Assembly: GCA_037074705.1 (NCBI GenBank)
Contig: CM073591.1
Coordinates: 6,799,087-6,863,086, forward strand
Source: Zhengitettix transpicula
Taxonomy: Eukaryota > Arthropoda > Insecta > Orthoptera > Tetrigidae
DNA length: 64,000 bases
Reading direction: 5' to 3'
Positions 19,070 to 30,532 of this stretch are shown in pieces. The notes under the pieces are model-generated. The model saw only the letters and a program-made list of their open reading frames with translations, was not told the DNA's origin and did no database searches. The first letter of the stretch is position 1, and the number at the start of each line of letters is the position of its first letter. Both the position numbers and the translations under genes were made by a program.

Positions 19070-20730
19070 GTATATACTGTAAAAATAAATTTTATACAAC
19101 AGGAAATTTGAGGATCAAAGTTGTGTAATAAATTAATTTTAATATTTATTTTACCTACTTGGTTAAATCGTTTCCTTTCTGCTGTTCTAATCTACCCTCT
19201 TCACCCCGTTCCTCACATTCAGGTCCAGTGCCATTTGAGCTGCTGCCCAGTCTCTGGAACAAAGGCACAACAACTATCTCAAACTCAAGTTCATTTCTTT
19301 ATACAGGGGTTTTTTTTTGTTATCATGCAATGACGGTGTAAATTTTTCACCTTCAATAAAGTTAAAATAAAATTAAAAAATTATATATTGTAATATTTCT
19401 TTTTCATTTGGCAGGCAATTACAATAAAAAAGACTAGAGTTTACAGAATTATTTGAGGTCAACATGATGAAGACTAACCTAGACCTGGAAGAATTAACCG
19501 GTAAGATTTTTCTGAGAAAGTGCTTATTGTATATACTGTAAAAAAAAAATTTATACAACAATAAATTTGAGGATAAAAGTTGTGTAATAAATATGTAAAT
19601 AAATAAATTTGACTCTATACCTACTTGGTTAAATCATTTCCTTTCTGCTGTTCTAATCTACCCTCTTCACACGTTCATCACATTCAGGTTCTCGTTGCTC
19701 CAGTGCCATTTGAGCTGCTGCCCATTCTCTAGAACAAAGACACAACAACTATCTGTAACTCAATTTGAATTTTTTTGATGCAGGTTGTTTTTTGTTATCA
19801 TGCAATGATGGTTTAAAACAAATTAAAAAATTATTTATTGTAATAATTTTATTTTACATTTGGCAGGCAATTATTATAATAAAAAAAACCTAGAGTTTCA
19901 GAATCGGCTTGTTTGTGTTAACAAGTTTACAGAATTATTTGAGGTCAACACGATGAGGACTTTGGATGTTACTGTCTGTACCTACCCTAGACCTGGAAGA
20001 ATTTACCAGCCCCAATGGGCCTAATTACAATCGTAGTGCTCGAGAACTGTGGACGTAGTGAGGGGGTAAGCCGGAGCTCAGTTCATCACGAGCCTTTCTG
20101 CTAGTGTGAGAACCATCCTGACAACATTGACCATGCAAGGAAATGTATTGTGTTGAGTTCAGATCAAGCTGTACACTAAAATCCTCAAAGTGCTGCTGTC
20201 TGTACATCCTGCTGGTAAGAATGTAATGAATGATTTTCTGAGAAAGTCCTTATTGTATATAGTGTAAAAAAAAATTTATACAACAAGAAATTTGAGGATA
20301 AAAATTGTGTAATAAATAAATTTGACTATATACCTACTTGGTTATATCATTTTCCTTCTGTTGTTCTAATCTACCTTTTCACCCCGTTCCTCACATTCAG
20401 GTCCTCGTTGCTCCAGTGCCATTTGAACTACTCCTAGATGAAACTTGTGAAGTCTCTAGAATAAAGGCACAACTATCTCAAACTCAAATTGATTTTTTTT
20501 GATACAGGTTTTTTTTGTTATCATGCAATGATTGTGTAAATTTTTCACCTTAAATAAAGTTAAAAAATTATATATTGTAATATTTTTTTTACATTTGGCA
20601 GACAATTATAATAAAAAAACATAGAGTTTCAGAATTATTTGAGGTTAACATGATGAGGTCTTTGGATGTTACTGTCTGTACCTAACCTAGACCTGGAAGA
20701 ATTAACCAGAGAAAGTCCTCTAACAGAAAG
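19070..20730 (+). repeat. Tandem triplication of an exon/intron-like unit
   Basis: Three units begin at about 19,091, 19,550 and 20,275 with 'tttatacaaca..aaatttga'. Each contains a T-rich tract plus 'cacattcag', then a segment encoding PVPFEL in one frame (P-V-P-F-E-L-L-P-(S/I)-L in units 1 and 2). A second T-rich tract ending 'tttggcag' follows, then 'agacctggaagaatt' and, in units 1 and 2, a GTAAGA donor-like site. Unit 2 is longer by about 265 bp. Stops interrupt every frame across the second segment. It could be duplicated exons of a gene outside the window or a non-coding tandem repeat; I cannot decide. Confidence 0.6.
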
Positions 20731-21060
20731 TAATCTCAACTCTCATGTGAAGTGACACTGCTCAGTTATGAACTAAAGTAAAGACATTGCTAGATGGTTA
20801 TATAAGTAGTTAATCTCCATTTTGAAATATCTTTCCACTGTTCTTCTTTGCAGACCAGCGCACAATATTAACACTTTCTTTAACTTTTTCCAAAATTAAC
20901 CTTTAATTAATATACTTCTGTATGCATGTGTTTATAGTTGAAATAAACTCCCTAGACTTATCTTATATTTTTAAATAATTATATTAACACACACTATTTT
21001 CATATATTGTAATTTCCCTTATTTTAGTTTGTAATTTCATGCATCCACCACCAGCGGGGC
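20731..21060. other. AT-rich stretch, no gene recognised
   Basis: Continues the composition of the triplicated units and ends near a 'catatattgtaattt' junction word at 21,001. Nothing else is seen. Confidence 0.4.
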
Positions 21061-21067
21061 ATTTGTA

Positions 21068-21420
21068 GATTAAAATAAATACACACACAAACCCTGAAAC
21101 AGATATGGCCCACAGTAACGTCGACGCGGCAACGTAGCCTTCCCCCTCTCCTGTTCACCTTTGAGAGGCACCGGAGAGAGGGGGGGGGGCACTTCGTACG
21201 CTGCGCTCGGCCAGGCTAGGCGCCCTAATAAAGTTCTCGTGCAAGCAACCGCGTGTTGTCTCTTTCTTCGCAGCCACGTGGTCTCTAAAAACTTTTTCAT
21301 AATAAGAAAGACAGCCAAATACAGACAAAATAAGTGATGATATAAACAACAACGTTCCTTCAGGCGGTAGGGAAGAGCCTAGCACGACACAAGTGCACCA
21401 AGGGTCAGTTGACAGGGAAT
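21068..21420 (-). repeat. Family B copy
   Basis: Contains 'agccaaatacagacaaaata', 'agtgatgatataaa' and 'gaagagcctagcacgacaca', the same order as the flank of the 52-bp array at 36.6-36.8 kb. The minus-strand frames here are not conserved. Confidence 0.5.
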
Positions 21421-21890
21421 AAAAATATCAAAAGCCTTAATAAAGAAGACTTTTAACCCCCGAGAACGGAAACAGTCAGAAGAATTTAGATTTATTATTC
21501 ATTCTGTTAGTCCTCGGTCGAGGACGTCACAATATATGATTAACACGAAAAGAAGGATTATTACAAATACACAGTTTTTTTAAAAAAACTGTACTTTACC
21601 AAAAAAATATACGATTTAAAACTGGGTTAAGTATATTAATGACAGTAATTAAATAAATAAGTCAGCTTCAATTTCCATTCGACTGAGTTTCCAGTAGTAG
21701 AGAAAATCTTACATAGAAGATCGTCGGAGATGAAAAAGGAAAAATAAGTCAGCAGTTAAATTCTAGAATATTATCATCGTAAAATAACAGCAGGACTTGA
21801 CAGGGGAGACCAGGAAAAACTATTTTATTAAAGAGGATCTCATCTGCCCTAAAGGTATTGAGGAAGATCTTTGGACCAACGAAAACATAA
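21421..21890. other. Intergenic, no gene recognised
   Basis: AT-rich sequence without recognisable coding or repeat content. Confidence 0.4.
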
Positions 21891-21894
21891 CTGG

Positions 21895-22030
21895 GATGGT
21901 TGCATCAGAACAAATCAGGAGCTCAGAGACCTGCAGGATGTAATATCTGTGATGAAAACTGCTCGAGTGCGTTGGCTAGGGACACACGTGCATCGGATGG
22001 AGGATACAAGAGAACCATCCAGGTGGCAGG
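21895..22030 (+). pseudogene. LINE ORF2 C-terminal fragment
   Basis: One frame reads V-M-K-T-A-R-V-R-W-L-G-T-H-V-H-R-M-E-D-T, the R-x-R-W-x-G-H-x-x-R-M signature that precedes the C-terminal tail of many LINE reverse transcriptases. The next codons (GGRRHRGRPRKRWRKE) lead directly into the 64-bp array. Same lineage as the 2.5-kb element. Truncated at the 5' side. Confidence 0.7.
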
Positions 22031-22875
22031 AGACACAGAGGTAGACCAAGGAAGCGTTGGAGGAAGGAGTCAGGAGATGGAGAACCAAGGAAGAATATAC
22101 AGAGGCAGACCAAGGAAGCGTTGGAGGAAGGAGTCAGGAGATGGAAAACCAAGGAAGAAGATACAGAGGTAAACCAAGGAAGCGTTGGAGGAAGGAGTCA
22201 GGAGATGGAGAACCAAGGATGAAGATACAGAGGTAGACCAAGGAAGCGTTGGAGGAAGGAGTCAGGAGATGGAGAACCAAGGAAGAATATACAGAGGTAA
22301 ACCAAGGAAGCGTTGGAGGAAGGAGTCAGGAGATGGAGAACCAAGGATGAAGATACAGAGGTAGACCAAGGAAGCGTTGGAGGAAGGAGTCAGGAGATGG
22401 AGAACCAAGGAAGAAGATACAGAGGCAGACCAAGTAAGCGTTGGAGGAATGAGTCAGGAGATGGAGAACCAAGGAAGAAGATACAGAGGTAGACCAAGGA
22501 AGCGTTGGAGGAAGGAGTCAGGAGATGGAGAACCAAGGAAGAATATACAGAGGTAAACCAAGGAAGCGTTGGAGGAAGGAGTCAGGAGATGGAGAACCAA
22601 GGATGAAGATACAGAGGTAGACCAAGGAAGCGTTGGAGGAAGGAGTCAGGAGATGGAGAACCAAGGAAGAAGATACAGAGGCAGACCAAGTAAGCGTTGG
22701 AGGAATGAGTCAGGAGATGGAGAACCAAGGAAGAAGATACAGAGGTAGACCAAGAAAGCGTAGGAGGAAGGAGTCAGGAGATGGAGAACCAAGGATGAAG
22801 ATACAGAGGTAGACAAAGGAAGCGTTGGAGGAATGAGTCAGGAGATGGAGAACCAAGGAAGAAGATAGTTGCGGA
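22031..22875 (+). repeat. 64-bp tandem array, 13 units, grown from a LINE 3' coding end
   Basis: Unit core 'agaccaaggaagcgttggag' encodes the R-P-R-K-R-W-R-K-E tail of the adjacent LINE fragment. Units differ at fixed sites ('aagaat', 'atgaag' or 'aagaag'; 'ggtaga', 'ggtaaa' or 'ggcaga'; 'caagtaagcg' with 'ggaatgag'). The order of variants repeats every four units (about 256 bp), for example units 3-6 and 7-10. The period is not divisible by 3, so the frame shifts each unit and no long protein results. It ends in a (CAGT)n run. Confidence 0.9.
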
Positions 22876-22929
22876 GACCAATGGTCAGTCAGTCAGTCAG
22901 TCTCATCTGCCCTGCCTCTCTACGAGTAA

Positions 22930-23180
22930 GATGCTCCATTAATTAACAGACATTAACAACTCTTTAAAAAATAAATTTTGTATACTTAACTATTTTGATT
23001 CCTTCCGGAAGACTACTGGATAGATTTATCCAGGAACAACAAATAAGACCACGGAACAAACAGGATCATAAAAAGAAGTAATAAACACAAGGTAGCAAAG
23101 AAATAATCAAATCTTGTTACTCCTTGGACTGCCGGGGGGGCGAGGAGGAAGGAATAGCCATGAATTAATGACAAGCTGAG
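22930..23180. other. Intergenic, no gene recognised
   Basis: AT-rich, with a G-run near 23,134. Nothing recognisable. Confidence 0.35.
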
Positions 23181-23184
23181 TTTT

Positions 23185-23310
23185 TGTCAAGTGACCAGTG
23201 TGCAGTTGTGTCCCTCTAGGCTCTTCTTAACACCTGAAAGAAAGGGACAAGGAAACGTTGTTGTGGTATTTACATCATCACTTCAGTTGTCTGTTTCTTA
23301 TTATCAAAAA
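23185..23310 (-). repeat. Family B fragment
   Basis: 'gcagttgtgtccctctaggc' and 'tcttaacacctgaaagaaag' are the reverse of the 52-bp unit of the 36.7-kb array ('gcctagagggacacaactgc'). Confidence 0.6.
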
Positions 23311-23729
23311 TGAATAACATATTCCAAGGGTTGTGAATCAGAATCCCTTCACTTTGCTCCGTCGCTCGGCAACAAGAAGAAGAAAATATTTGCACCCTTT
23401 TCGTCGCCTGGCGATGAGGAAAATCAACACGTGGAACGTTGGGTTCTTCTCCTCTCCCGGAGCCTCAAACAAGGATGTCGTAAATCTTTGGCGAGTATTT
23501 AGCGCGAGTGCGTGAGTCAACAGTCGTTTCACGAGGCTATTGAGAGAGGCGGACGCCATGAATATGAATGGTCGTGTGTGTGTGTGTGTGTCACACCTGC
23601 AAGGGGGCGACGCACGGGAATACTGAGATGTTATGGCGGCGGCAGGAAAGACGATACGTTCATTACATTAAGATTGTTACAAGCTGGAATGCACAATGAC
23701 GGATAATCGGGAACTTTCCCTGTCCCACC
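23311..23729. other. Unassigned stretch with a (GT)n tract
   Basis: Short open frames exist on both strands but with no recognisable domain. (GT)n lies at about 23,573-23,592. Confidence 0.35.
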
Positions 23730-23877
23730 GTACTATATAGTAATACATTCCTACAGGGTACAGGACAGGCAGGGGTGGTCGGCTTCTTGGGGCCTCTCCG
23801 GCGCACGGGCACCTTTAATTAATTCCCTCTCAGGGCCGCGGACAAAGGGCGGCCACTTACCGATGTTATTCACTACA
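23730..23877 (-). mobile_element. Element family G, copy 3 (truncated, inverted)
   Basis: On the minus strand it starts TGTAGTGAATAACATCGG and continues 'ggccccaagaagccga', matching the first 115 bases or so of copies 1 and 2 before diverging. It is back to back with copy 2, with about 936 bp between their starts. Confidence 0.65.
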
Positions 23878-24813
23878 ATATATATATATTAAAATAATTA
23901 ATAATTAGAAACTATTGAAGTGAACTGTTGTCGGCGAACACACAGAGATACGATAACGGTCGAGAATATTGAACAAGCCAAGACACTGTCAGACAATAGC
24001 GCGCGTAAGTTGATGGAGTGGGCAGTCAGCCACGAGACCTTGCAGAGTACGGGAAGGAAATTTACAATTTAGCAGTCTGGTTGTGAACACCGACCGAAGA
24101 ATTTAGCAAAGTAACCACGTAGCGGTCGAGCAAAGTTGATGCTTGGTAGCGGCTGGTATATTGGTCGTATTTAACCTACGATATTGAAGAACCTTTTAAA
24201 AGTAAAGTCGACGGATGTAAATGGGACGAAAGTTGTTGAAGAATTGTGTCCGGTGGCCGGAATTTAGCAAAGTGAACCTTAAGTAAATCCAGTGTCACGT
24301 GGCCTGTTAATAAGTGTTGGAGAGCGTTGCAGAGTCTCTACAGTTGCCCTGGCGCCCGCACCAGCAGTGAGTAAACAAGGAAAAATTTAAAAATTTAAAT
24401 TTTAAACGTTAATAAAAGGTAGAACATCGTCAGATTTAGTTTATTTTATTTCGATTTCATTTCGAGAGTTTATTAAAAAATATTTGTCAGTAGTTGAATT
24501 GTAAAATTAATTGTTCTTTATTTAAAAGGCCCAATAAAGACCCTGAGGTAAGAGAAAATTATTGTAAAGCTCAGCAAGTAAATTGTTTTGTAAGGTAAAC
24601 AAAGTCGTGTGTAATAAACTAATTGTTTATATAAATTATTAAATAATTGTTATTATTTTATGCTGCTTTCATTAGATAATGTTCAATTATTAGTTCAATT
24701 TAATTAATTATCTTCATTATTGAAGTGACCACATTTTGATGCCTCAACCTGTGGACAATCAAATCATTTCAATTATTATACTATTATTATTGTTTATTAC
24801 AGTATATATATAT
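23878..24813. other. Spacer between divergent family G copies, with primer-binding-site-like motif
   Basis: No gene recognised. Bounded on both sides by AT runs. Contains 'ccctggcgcccgcaccag' at about 24,349, whose first nine bases match a tRNA-Lys-type primer-binding site; this hints at retrovirus-like leader sequence but is not sufficient. The distal 400 bases are AT-rich with AATAAA-like words. Confidence 0.4.
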
Positions 24814-25317
24814 TGTAGTGAATAACATCGGTAAGTGACCGCCCTTTTGTCCGCGGGACTGAGAGGGAATTAATTAAAAGTGCACGTGCGCCCCGGCGAG
24901 GCCCCAAGAAGCCGAGGGTACGCGTCCTTTTTCTTTTGCATCGTTTGGGGGGGGGACGGGGGGGTGGAGTAAGGGTATATACTCCGCACCAGGGAGACTG
25001 ACCAGAGGGAGGACTGAAAGTGGAGTGAGAGAGGCGAGAGGGTGCGTGCTGTAAGGAACAGCAGTTTAGGAGTGTGGACGTCCATCGCGTGGAGGCCGAA
25101 GAAGGAGATCGTGGGGGTTGCTACAAGACCAGTGATCCTCTGCTGATGCTACGAGGGTCGCCATTAATGTAAAGTGCCTTCAAAAGTTAAAGATTTTTTT
25201 ACACAGTACGGAAATAGGCGATGTTCATGAATAGCTACGGAGCCGCTCACCATTACCTTGTAGAGGAGGAGGATTTCATAACCAAGCCGGAGCTAATTAT
25301 TGTTATTTTTTTCAGAT

Positions 25318-25349
<32 letters not shown>

Positions 25350-25423
25350 GCTGCTGGCGCCCAATAAATTTCTGAATGTAATAAGGTTTTTTTTATATAT
25401 GGTAATAAAGTCTTATCATTACA
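24814..25423 (+). mobile_element. Element family G, copy 2 (no nested LINE)
   Basis: Same ends as copy 1 (TGTAGTG...CATTACA). Keeps 'gggtatatactccgca', 'ggaggccgaagaaggagatc', 'ctgctggcgcccaataaatt' and the terminal AATAAAG. It lacks the LINE insert, so it fixes the pre-insertion sequence at 'ctgtaaggaacagc'. An internal (AT)n tract lies at about 25,320-25,349. Confidence 0.6.
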
Positions 25424-25449
25424 ATATATATATAATATTATATATATAC

Positions 25450-25700
25450 GTAAAACTTTACCTAACCGTAATTAATATCTTTGGTGAGGTTCAATTTAAA
25501 CAAAATAATAAATTCTTTTAAACACACGATATATGATTATAAATCGATTATTTGTGATTTTTTTTATATGTATATCGGTAGTATTAATGACAAACCTTTA
25601 CCGATGACGGGATGTTGGGCCCTGCAGCGGTGACGACAGTTACCAAATTTTCTTCCCCTTTTGCTGACGGCGCAGTAAATATTAAAATTCTGTAATTCAA
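25450..25700 (+). repeat. Dispersed repeat family F, copy 1
   Basis: 'ctaaccgtaattaatatctt', 'tggtgaggttcaatttaaac', 'cgatgacgggatgttgggcc' and 'ttttgctgacggc' recur at 27,195-27,410 in the same orientation. Unknown family. Confidence 0.7.
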
Positions 25701-27190
25701 ACCCCTCCAGAAAATTACGTTTCTGTCTTCCACTCCCCCCCTCCCTACCCTCTCCACCCCCTACCCTCGCCGGAGACGAGATGTTTGGGCCGTGAATCAG
25801 GGGGACGACAAGTCGAGACGTGATTTAACCTAAACCTAACTGTTCCTAGTTTCGTTTAGACCCACAGGGCTTTAATTAAACAGCTACAAAATGCATCAGT
25901 CGCAACAAACATAACCTCCGAATTTCTTCATAAATATACTCCTCGAGTACTGCAGGACGTAACTAACTGTCCCTCAGCCTTTCAGCCATTACGAAAAAAA
26001 AATTAAATTCATTAGCTAGATTCACAATGTAAACAAATGGTCGCCATATTGGGGTCACTGATAATAAAAATTATATCAGGTTTTTCAATTATAATTCTTT
26101 CCACATTCACGCTAGGGGTTTCTCTCACCCCCCTCACCCCCCCCCCCACACACACAGCACCGTTTCTCTAGTTTTGAAGAATATGAGTACCAATTTTTTT
26201 TCTGTAATCTGTCCACGCGTTTATATTTGTATAGAGAGATTAACGTAAATACATACATACATACATACATCCTTTTTTATTATGTAGACATCCAATTGTG
26301 TTTCATTACAGCATCCATATGTAAACACCATTAATTAAATTTATTTTAAAATAATGTTATTTTTTTCATTATGCAGTATTAAAAACATCATCCTAATTTA
26401 GTATCATGGCGACAGATTATGCAACGTTGTGCTATTTCCCCCCCCCCCACTTACAACCAGGATAAGTAATCCTCGTTTTCCGCGCCAGTCGCTCCGAACC
26501 TATTTCCCTATTAACTTGTTGATTATTCCTCACGAAGAGCTACCTCCCTCTCTCGCGTGAGCCCCGTCTCTACTAATTGTCAGTCGCTCCCTCTCTAATC
26601 CAGAGAGAGATTTCAATTACGGCGGGCGATATTACGGGAAATTCCGGCGCTCGCTTGCACATTTCAACCGTCGTACTTGGCGTTTATTTTTAAAATAATA
26701 ACAACATTCCCGTTGGTTGGGCGGACTGATTGCCCCCTGCTTGCTGCGTACTCGGCAACCAGGAGGAATGTCCGCCATGTTTGCTATGCAGAAGGGAGAC
26801 ATTTGTAACTGACAGGTGAAAAATCAATCCGCGAGGAAAAAATAGTACGGTGAGACGTCGCGACGGAACAAACATGTCACAAAAAGAGTTCGTTCACGAG
26901 CGCCATCTTGTTCCTGTGACGTCAACTTCTCCACGTGGTGTGGGGGGGGGGGAAACATTTAACTACAATCAAGTAACGATTGCTTTCCTTAACGACGCAT
27001 GGATTCTGCCATGTCAGGGGGAATTTTTTTTTTTAAAAAAAAACAAGCTCCCAAATCTACACGTGGTGAAAGCAACAAAGTCGGTAGAAACGATGGAACG
27101 TGCTATTTATTTTTATAACAACTAACTTTGAGTTTTTTTACGCTTATGGTCGACTACTGGTGTACTCTATAGAAAAAGATCAAAATAAAC
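25701..27190. other. Intergenic, no gene recognised; CATA microsatellite and poly-C runs
   Basis: Includes (CATA)n at about 26,252-26,271 and several C-runs. Short open frames, for example at 26,850, run into homopolymers and have no recognisable content. Confidence 0.4.
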
Positions 27191-27194
27191 GGAA

Positions 27195-27500
27195 AACTTT
27201 ACCCTAACCGTAATTAATATCTTTGGTGAGGTTCAATTTAAACAAAATAATTGAAACATGAAATTTGATTATTTGAGACATTTTTCTTTGAAAACGGAAG
27301 CTTTGGTGTCAAGCCATTCCGATGACGGGATGTTGGGCCCTGCAGCAGTGACGCCCTTTTGCTGACGGCGGAGTAAATATCAAAATTCTGTAATTTAAAT
27401 TCCCACAAATTACGTTTCTGTGTTCCCCTCACGCGCCCCCCCCCCCCCCCCCCGCACGCCACCATCACTCGACTGGATGCTGGGCCGTGAACCAGACGAC
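27195..27500 (+). repeat. Dispersed repeat family F, copy 2
   Basis: Same blocks as copy 1, ending in a C-run and 'ctggatgctgggccgtgaa'. The minus-strand 94-codon frame over it is not supported by copy 1. Confidence 0.7.
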
Positions 27501-27954
27501 GACACTTATAAGGAGGAGACACGCCGCCTTCACGTCACGTACTGTTTTCCGAGCTCACTAGTTTTTCTTTCTTATTTATCGAATCCAGTGGCGGCTGCTG
27601 CTCCAGCACATAAATTAATTTCTCTCAAGAACCTTAATAATAATTTCTGCCTTTAGAGTGCGATATTCTGCTTCGTTATCTAGGACTTTAAACAGCTCGC
27701 GCACGCGCGCTCCCGCTAATGCAGCCAGGTGGCAACAATGTGCTTCAAGCGGCGGTTACATGAGAAACGCGCATGCGCAGTGTTCAGTTTCACCCCCACA
27801 CCCGCATGTAATGATATTTTAAAATCGTTAATAAATTCTACTTAATTGTAAATTTGTATTTTTCGGCTAGGATGAGTTTAAAACGACACGGGGGGGGGGG
27901 GGGCAACCTGTGTCGCCTCACCTCGTCTGCAGCGTCTCCTTTACACTCTCGGCT

Positions 27955-28478
27955 AGCTGCCTCCTCACAGAAGTCGGCCCATCTCGCCATCCAGGGAAGG
28001 GCGTGGGACAAGTACCTACTGCCTGATGCAGATTTTCTAGGGTTTTTCCTGCGTCCGTTAGGCGAATGCAGGGCAGGATCCTTAACACATAGCCCGGGGG
28101 AGGGGCCCTGGTTAACCCTTGCCTACCTTCCTCTACTCTTCCGCATCCTCCCTTTCAAATCCCTTCCTATGCTACTAAAGGGGAATTGCCACAATGTGGA
28201 TTAGTCTCATGTAGCCTGTTACCTTAAAAAATTCAGTCAGGGGGAAGAAAAAGCCCTGCTCAAGGTGGACAAGGAACAGTTCGCTCTACTGAACGGACAA
28301 GGAAGGTTTTAAACTACAAACATCAACAATAGCCAAATACAGAGAAAATACAGTTTCCGGAAGCCTTGTCCCTGTGCCTAGTGAAGGAGTAGCACGTACA
28401 CTGCCACGCTGCAGGCTGGAGCCAAGGAGTCCTGCGACAGCTGGAATGGGCGATTGGTTCAGCGAACTCAGGTGACAG
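27955..28478 (+). repeat. Left arm of 524-bp inverted repeat (family A copy A2 plus flank)
   Basis: The first 280 bp are family A through 'gtagcctgttaccttaaaaa'. The next 240 bp ('caaggtggacaaggaacagt', 'agccaaatacagagaaaata', 'gggcgattggttcagcgaac') are not family A. The whole block recurs reversed at 30,533-31,056 with only scattered changes. The arms are equal in length and about 2.05 kb apart. Confidence 0.85.
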
Positions 28479-29744
28479 AAAATCCTAGCTTTTGGCGGCC
28501 ATTTTTATAATGGACCCCCTTACTTTGGGTTTGATATATTGAAGGAATTTCCCCTTCCTCGGAAAGCTCTAAGAAGTCGTCAGATGTCGCTCTTTGATGC
28601 TCGACCAAGACGGTTTGGCCCTTGGTCTTTCCATATGATTATTTCTCTTCATTAAACCTTATCTTTATACTTGAAGCGCTGTGTTCTACAACACCGCTCC
28701 AGCGTCTGAGCCCGAGTGTCTCTGACGACCCTATTTCCTTTCCTAAATTCTCCCAGAACTGTGAGACCCTGCACCACCCGCAAAGCTCAACAGACTGCCT
28801 CCTATTTTTTATTGTGCTACGTAGGAAGCACATTACATCACACCCTTAGTATATAGTTATATAAGCACTATTTTTGTTATCACTACTATGTAGGTCTCTT
28901 ACTTATGTTGGACAGGGAAATTTGTGCAGCATCGTATCCTTGTTTCCTCATACGACGACTAATGGAATAAAATAATCAAACAGCACAGGGACAACGTCAC
29001 ACACAGAGAGATGCACCTGGCGCCATAAAGCGACCAAAATATAAATAAATTACAACCATTCAGTAATTTAAACCTTATTTTAAAGCATACAAAAAATACT
29101 ATTCGTACAGTTCGTAATCGAACGCCGTTTTAACAACAGTGCTGCCATCTTCTTCCCCCCCCCCCCCAACCCAAAAAAAAATTAAATCGCAGTACAAAGA
29201 AGAAATGCGAGTCAATGGGCTGCTAAATGAGCCACTATTTGGGAACTACGGAGAGAGGGTCAGAGCGTTTGGCAACACTGTCGCGGTTGTTTCAGATAGT
29301 TATTCTCGTTAAAAAAAAAAGTGGATGCTCGTGTGACGTGGCAAGTATCTTCACGAGTCGCCACTGGATCCTACCTAGGGAGATTTTTTTAAAAAAATAA
29401 TAATAAAAAAAAAGATGGCACGTCAAGTGACGGAAACCCTACACTAAGAAGCCGTTACGGAGCTCTAAGACAGTGAACCTAAGGGCAACGTGTCCGAGCG
29501 GACAAGCAGCGTTGCCGAACAACCGCACAGTGTCTCCAGCACCGGCGGGTGAAGTGACGACTGTGGCTGCCTTCTGGGTGCCTGCAGCATCTCCTGTTGT
29601 CGGTGTGGCAACAGCGCCTCCAAGAAACTACCCCAAGAGCTTTATAATTTTAATCGCACCGTAAAAAACAATTATATTCTGAAATGCTAAGGACAACGTT
29701 AAAATAATCTCCGTCGGACGAGCGAGACTTGAACAAGAGTCTCA
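28479..29744. other. Loop of the 28/31-kb inverted repeat; no gene recognised
   Basis: Holds frames up to 75 codons (28,622) without recognisable domains, poly-C at 29,155-29,167 and A-rich tracts. At 29,480 an A-box-like 'gtgtccgagcgga' appears without a B box. Confidence 0.4.
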
Positions 29745-30060
29745 CCGTGACGTGTCCAGAGATGATGTTGAGCGCAGTGAGCTTCCGCTTTACTTACTTC
29801 TACTCCTTTTTTCCTCCCCCCCCTCCGCCCCCCTGAGCCATGATGACGTTATCGACAGAAAAAAAAAATCAAATTCCGCTTCACCGGAGCAGCCATTTTG
29901 CACGTAACCTTGTTAAACGGTAACTCGGGCCATCGCTGCTGGAGCGATGTAATCAATTAACTGCGGTACACAGGACGGAACCAGACTGAGTAGATCAAAG
30001 TGCGGCGGATGAACGCGCCGACGGAGATTTCATTAAGTGCCTCGGGCACACGAGAAGGTT
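29745..30060. repeat. Dispersed repeat family E, copy 2
   Basis: Shares 'gagcgcagtgagcttccgct' style sequence, 'caaattccgcttcaccggag', 'cagccattttgcacgtaac' and 'actgagtagatcaaagtgcg' with copy 1. Confidence 0.65.
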
Positions 30061-30176
30061 GCGTAATTCCATCAGCGAGGAATAAATTAAATTCGCCGGG
30101 GGGGGTTTTTTTTACCCGGAATTCACTTCACAACAACAAAACTCTGTAGACGCGAAAAAAATCACCCAAGCGCGCT

Positions 30177-30214
30177 CGTGTGTGTGTGTGTGTGTGGAGT
30201 GTGTGTGTGTGTGG
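30177..30214. repeat. (GT)n microsatellite
   Basis: GT run interrupted once by 'ggagt'. Confidence 0.85.
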
Positions 30215-30532
30215 AACAATGCGTCCAACGGCCTCGAGGGATGACGGTGCTGGACCTTTTCCTCAAGGGTGGGAAGACATGTTGCAGTGTCTCAGTGGGC
30301 ACTGATTGTTATCAACTATCGTTGGCCTTTCTGCCGATGATAACAAGAGAAGAGCGTAATTGAGGGCACAAGGAAAAGGTAAGATTTTATCAGCGGCGGT
30401 TTGTAACGAGAAAAATCCGAATTCATCCCGAGGATTTACGAGGCCAACGTCAGCTGTGAGACAACGTGGGGCACGAGGCTACACGAGGGAGGCAACTCCC
30501 CTCTTATAGCAAACAAAGTAATGAATTATCTT

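Noticed and set aside
21031..22910. CRISPR array from regularly spaced repeats
   Set aside because: Units are directly adjacent without unique spacers, the DNA is eukaryotic, and the unit is a LINE coding tail.
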